64,000 bases of DNA from Prescottella equi (GTDB lineage: Bacteria; Actinomycetota; Actinomycetes; Mycobacteriales; Mycobacteriaceae). The stretch spans positions 232,425 through 296,424 of the forward strand of contig NZ_JAIVAH010000012.1 of NCBI RefSeq assembly GCF_020171745.1. The letters are read 5' to 3'. Both the position numbers and the translations under genes were made by a program. The first letter of the stretch is position 1. Every line of letters begins with the position of its first letter. The notes below the pieces were generated by a model, which was not told the origin of the DNA, made no database searches, and worked only from the letters and a program-made list of their open reading frames with translations. Of this stretch, positions 63,976 to 64,000 are shown piece after piece.

Positions 63976-64000
63976 GGGGGGGGGGGGGGGGGGGGGGGGG
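63976..64000. other. Poly-G run at the window edge
   Basis: Twenty-five consecutive G at the very end, 12 bases after the aldehyde dehydrogenase stop. Unlike anything else in the window; probably a sequencing or assembly artefact at a contig end. Confidence 0.8.

Overview
The window is high-GC actinobacterial DNA (about 70% G+C) from the Mycobacteriales. The gene order and family set point to Rhodococcus or a close relative such as Prescottella. The order hemL, histidine phosphatase, TlpA, CcdA, ResB, CcsB, and then menE, DUF3349, small membrane protein, Pit, menB, menC, menD, menG, menJ, polyprenyl synthase and htpX, matches the Rv0524-Rv0563 stretch of Mycobacterium tuberculosis. A 25-base run of G at the right edge suggests the end of an assembled contig. 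The left edge cuts a copper ATPase gene.

Bases 1-12.7 kb hold the 3' part of copA, small secreted and membrane proteins, a PQQ-type sugar dehydrogenase, a Tat-exported cyclase-family protein, an SOS-box-controlled DUF222/HNH gene whose 3' end has been shifted out of frame by a short palindromic insertion, and an archaeal-type aspartyl-tRNA synthetase behind a translational T-box. A PrmC-like methyltransferase and an acyl-CoA oxidase-like gene follow. From 12.9 to 19.1 kb lies a tightly coupled operon for tetrapyrrole synthesis and System II cytochrome c maturation (hemL to ccsB). From 19.2 to 28.2 kb are BldC, twin tiny peptides without Lys or Arg, DUF4229, a Cds1-like PLP enzyme, an SDR/LLM pair flanked by two long palindromes, an acyltransferase, several small proteins and menA.

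From 28.3 to 38.7 kb are a 1,100-residue AfsR/SARP-like ATPase regulator, a DrrAB-like exporter, two tandem paralogous secreted proteins, menE, two DUF3349 proteins and a Pit phosphate permease. From 39.1 to 44.8 kb is a branched-chain-amino-acid-type ABC importer whose two permeases are fused. From 44.9 to 49.7 kb follow a VOC protein, an alpha/beta hydrolase and an accessory insert. The insert carries an apparently frameshifted gene with a HEPN-like RX4H motif beside a stand-alone TnpB with intact RuvC residues.

The rest (49.7-62.0 kb) is mainly menaquinone synthesis: menB, a hot-dog thioesterase, menC, menD, menG, menJ and a polyprenyl diphosphate synthase. It is interleaved with a siderophore-interacting reductase behind a candidate iron box, a flavin reductase, a PAP2 phosphatase, HtpX and a YajQ protein. 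A tRNA-Tyr gene and an aldehyde dehydrogenase close the window. Together menA, E, B, C, D, G and J plus the prenyl synthase cover most of the route from isochorismate to a partly saturated menaquinone; menF and a clear menH are not in this window.
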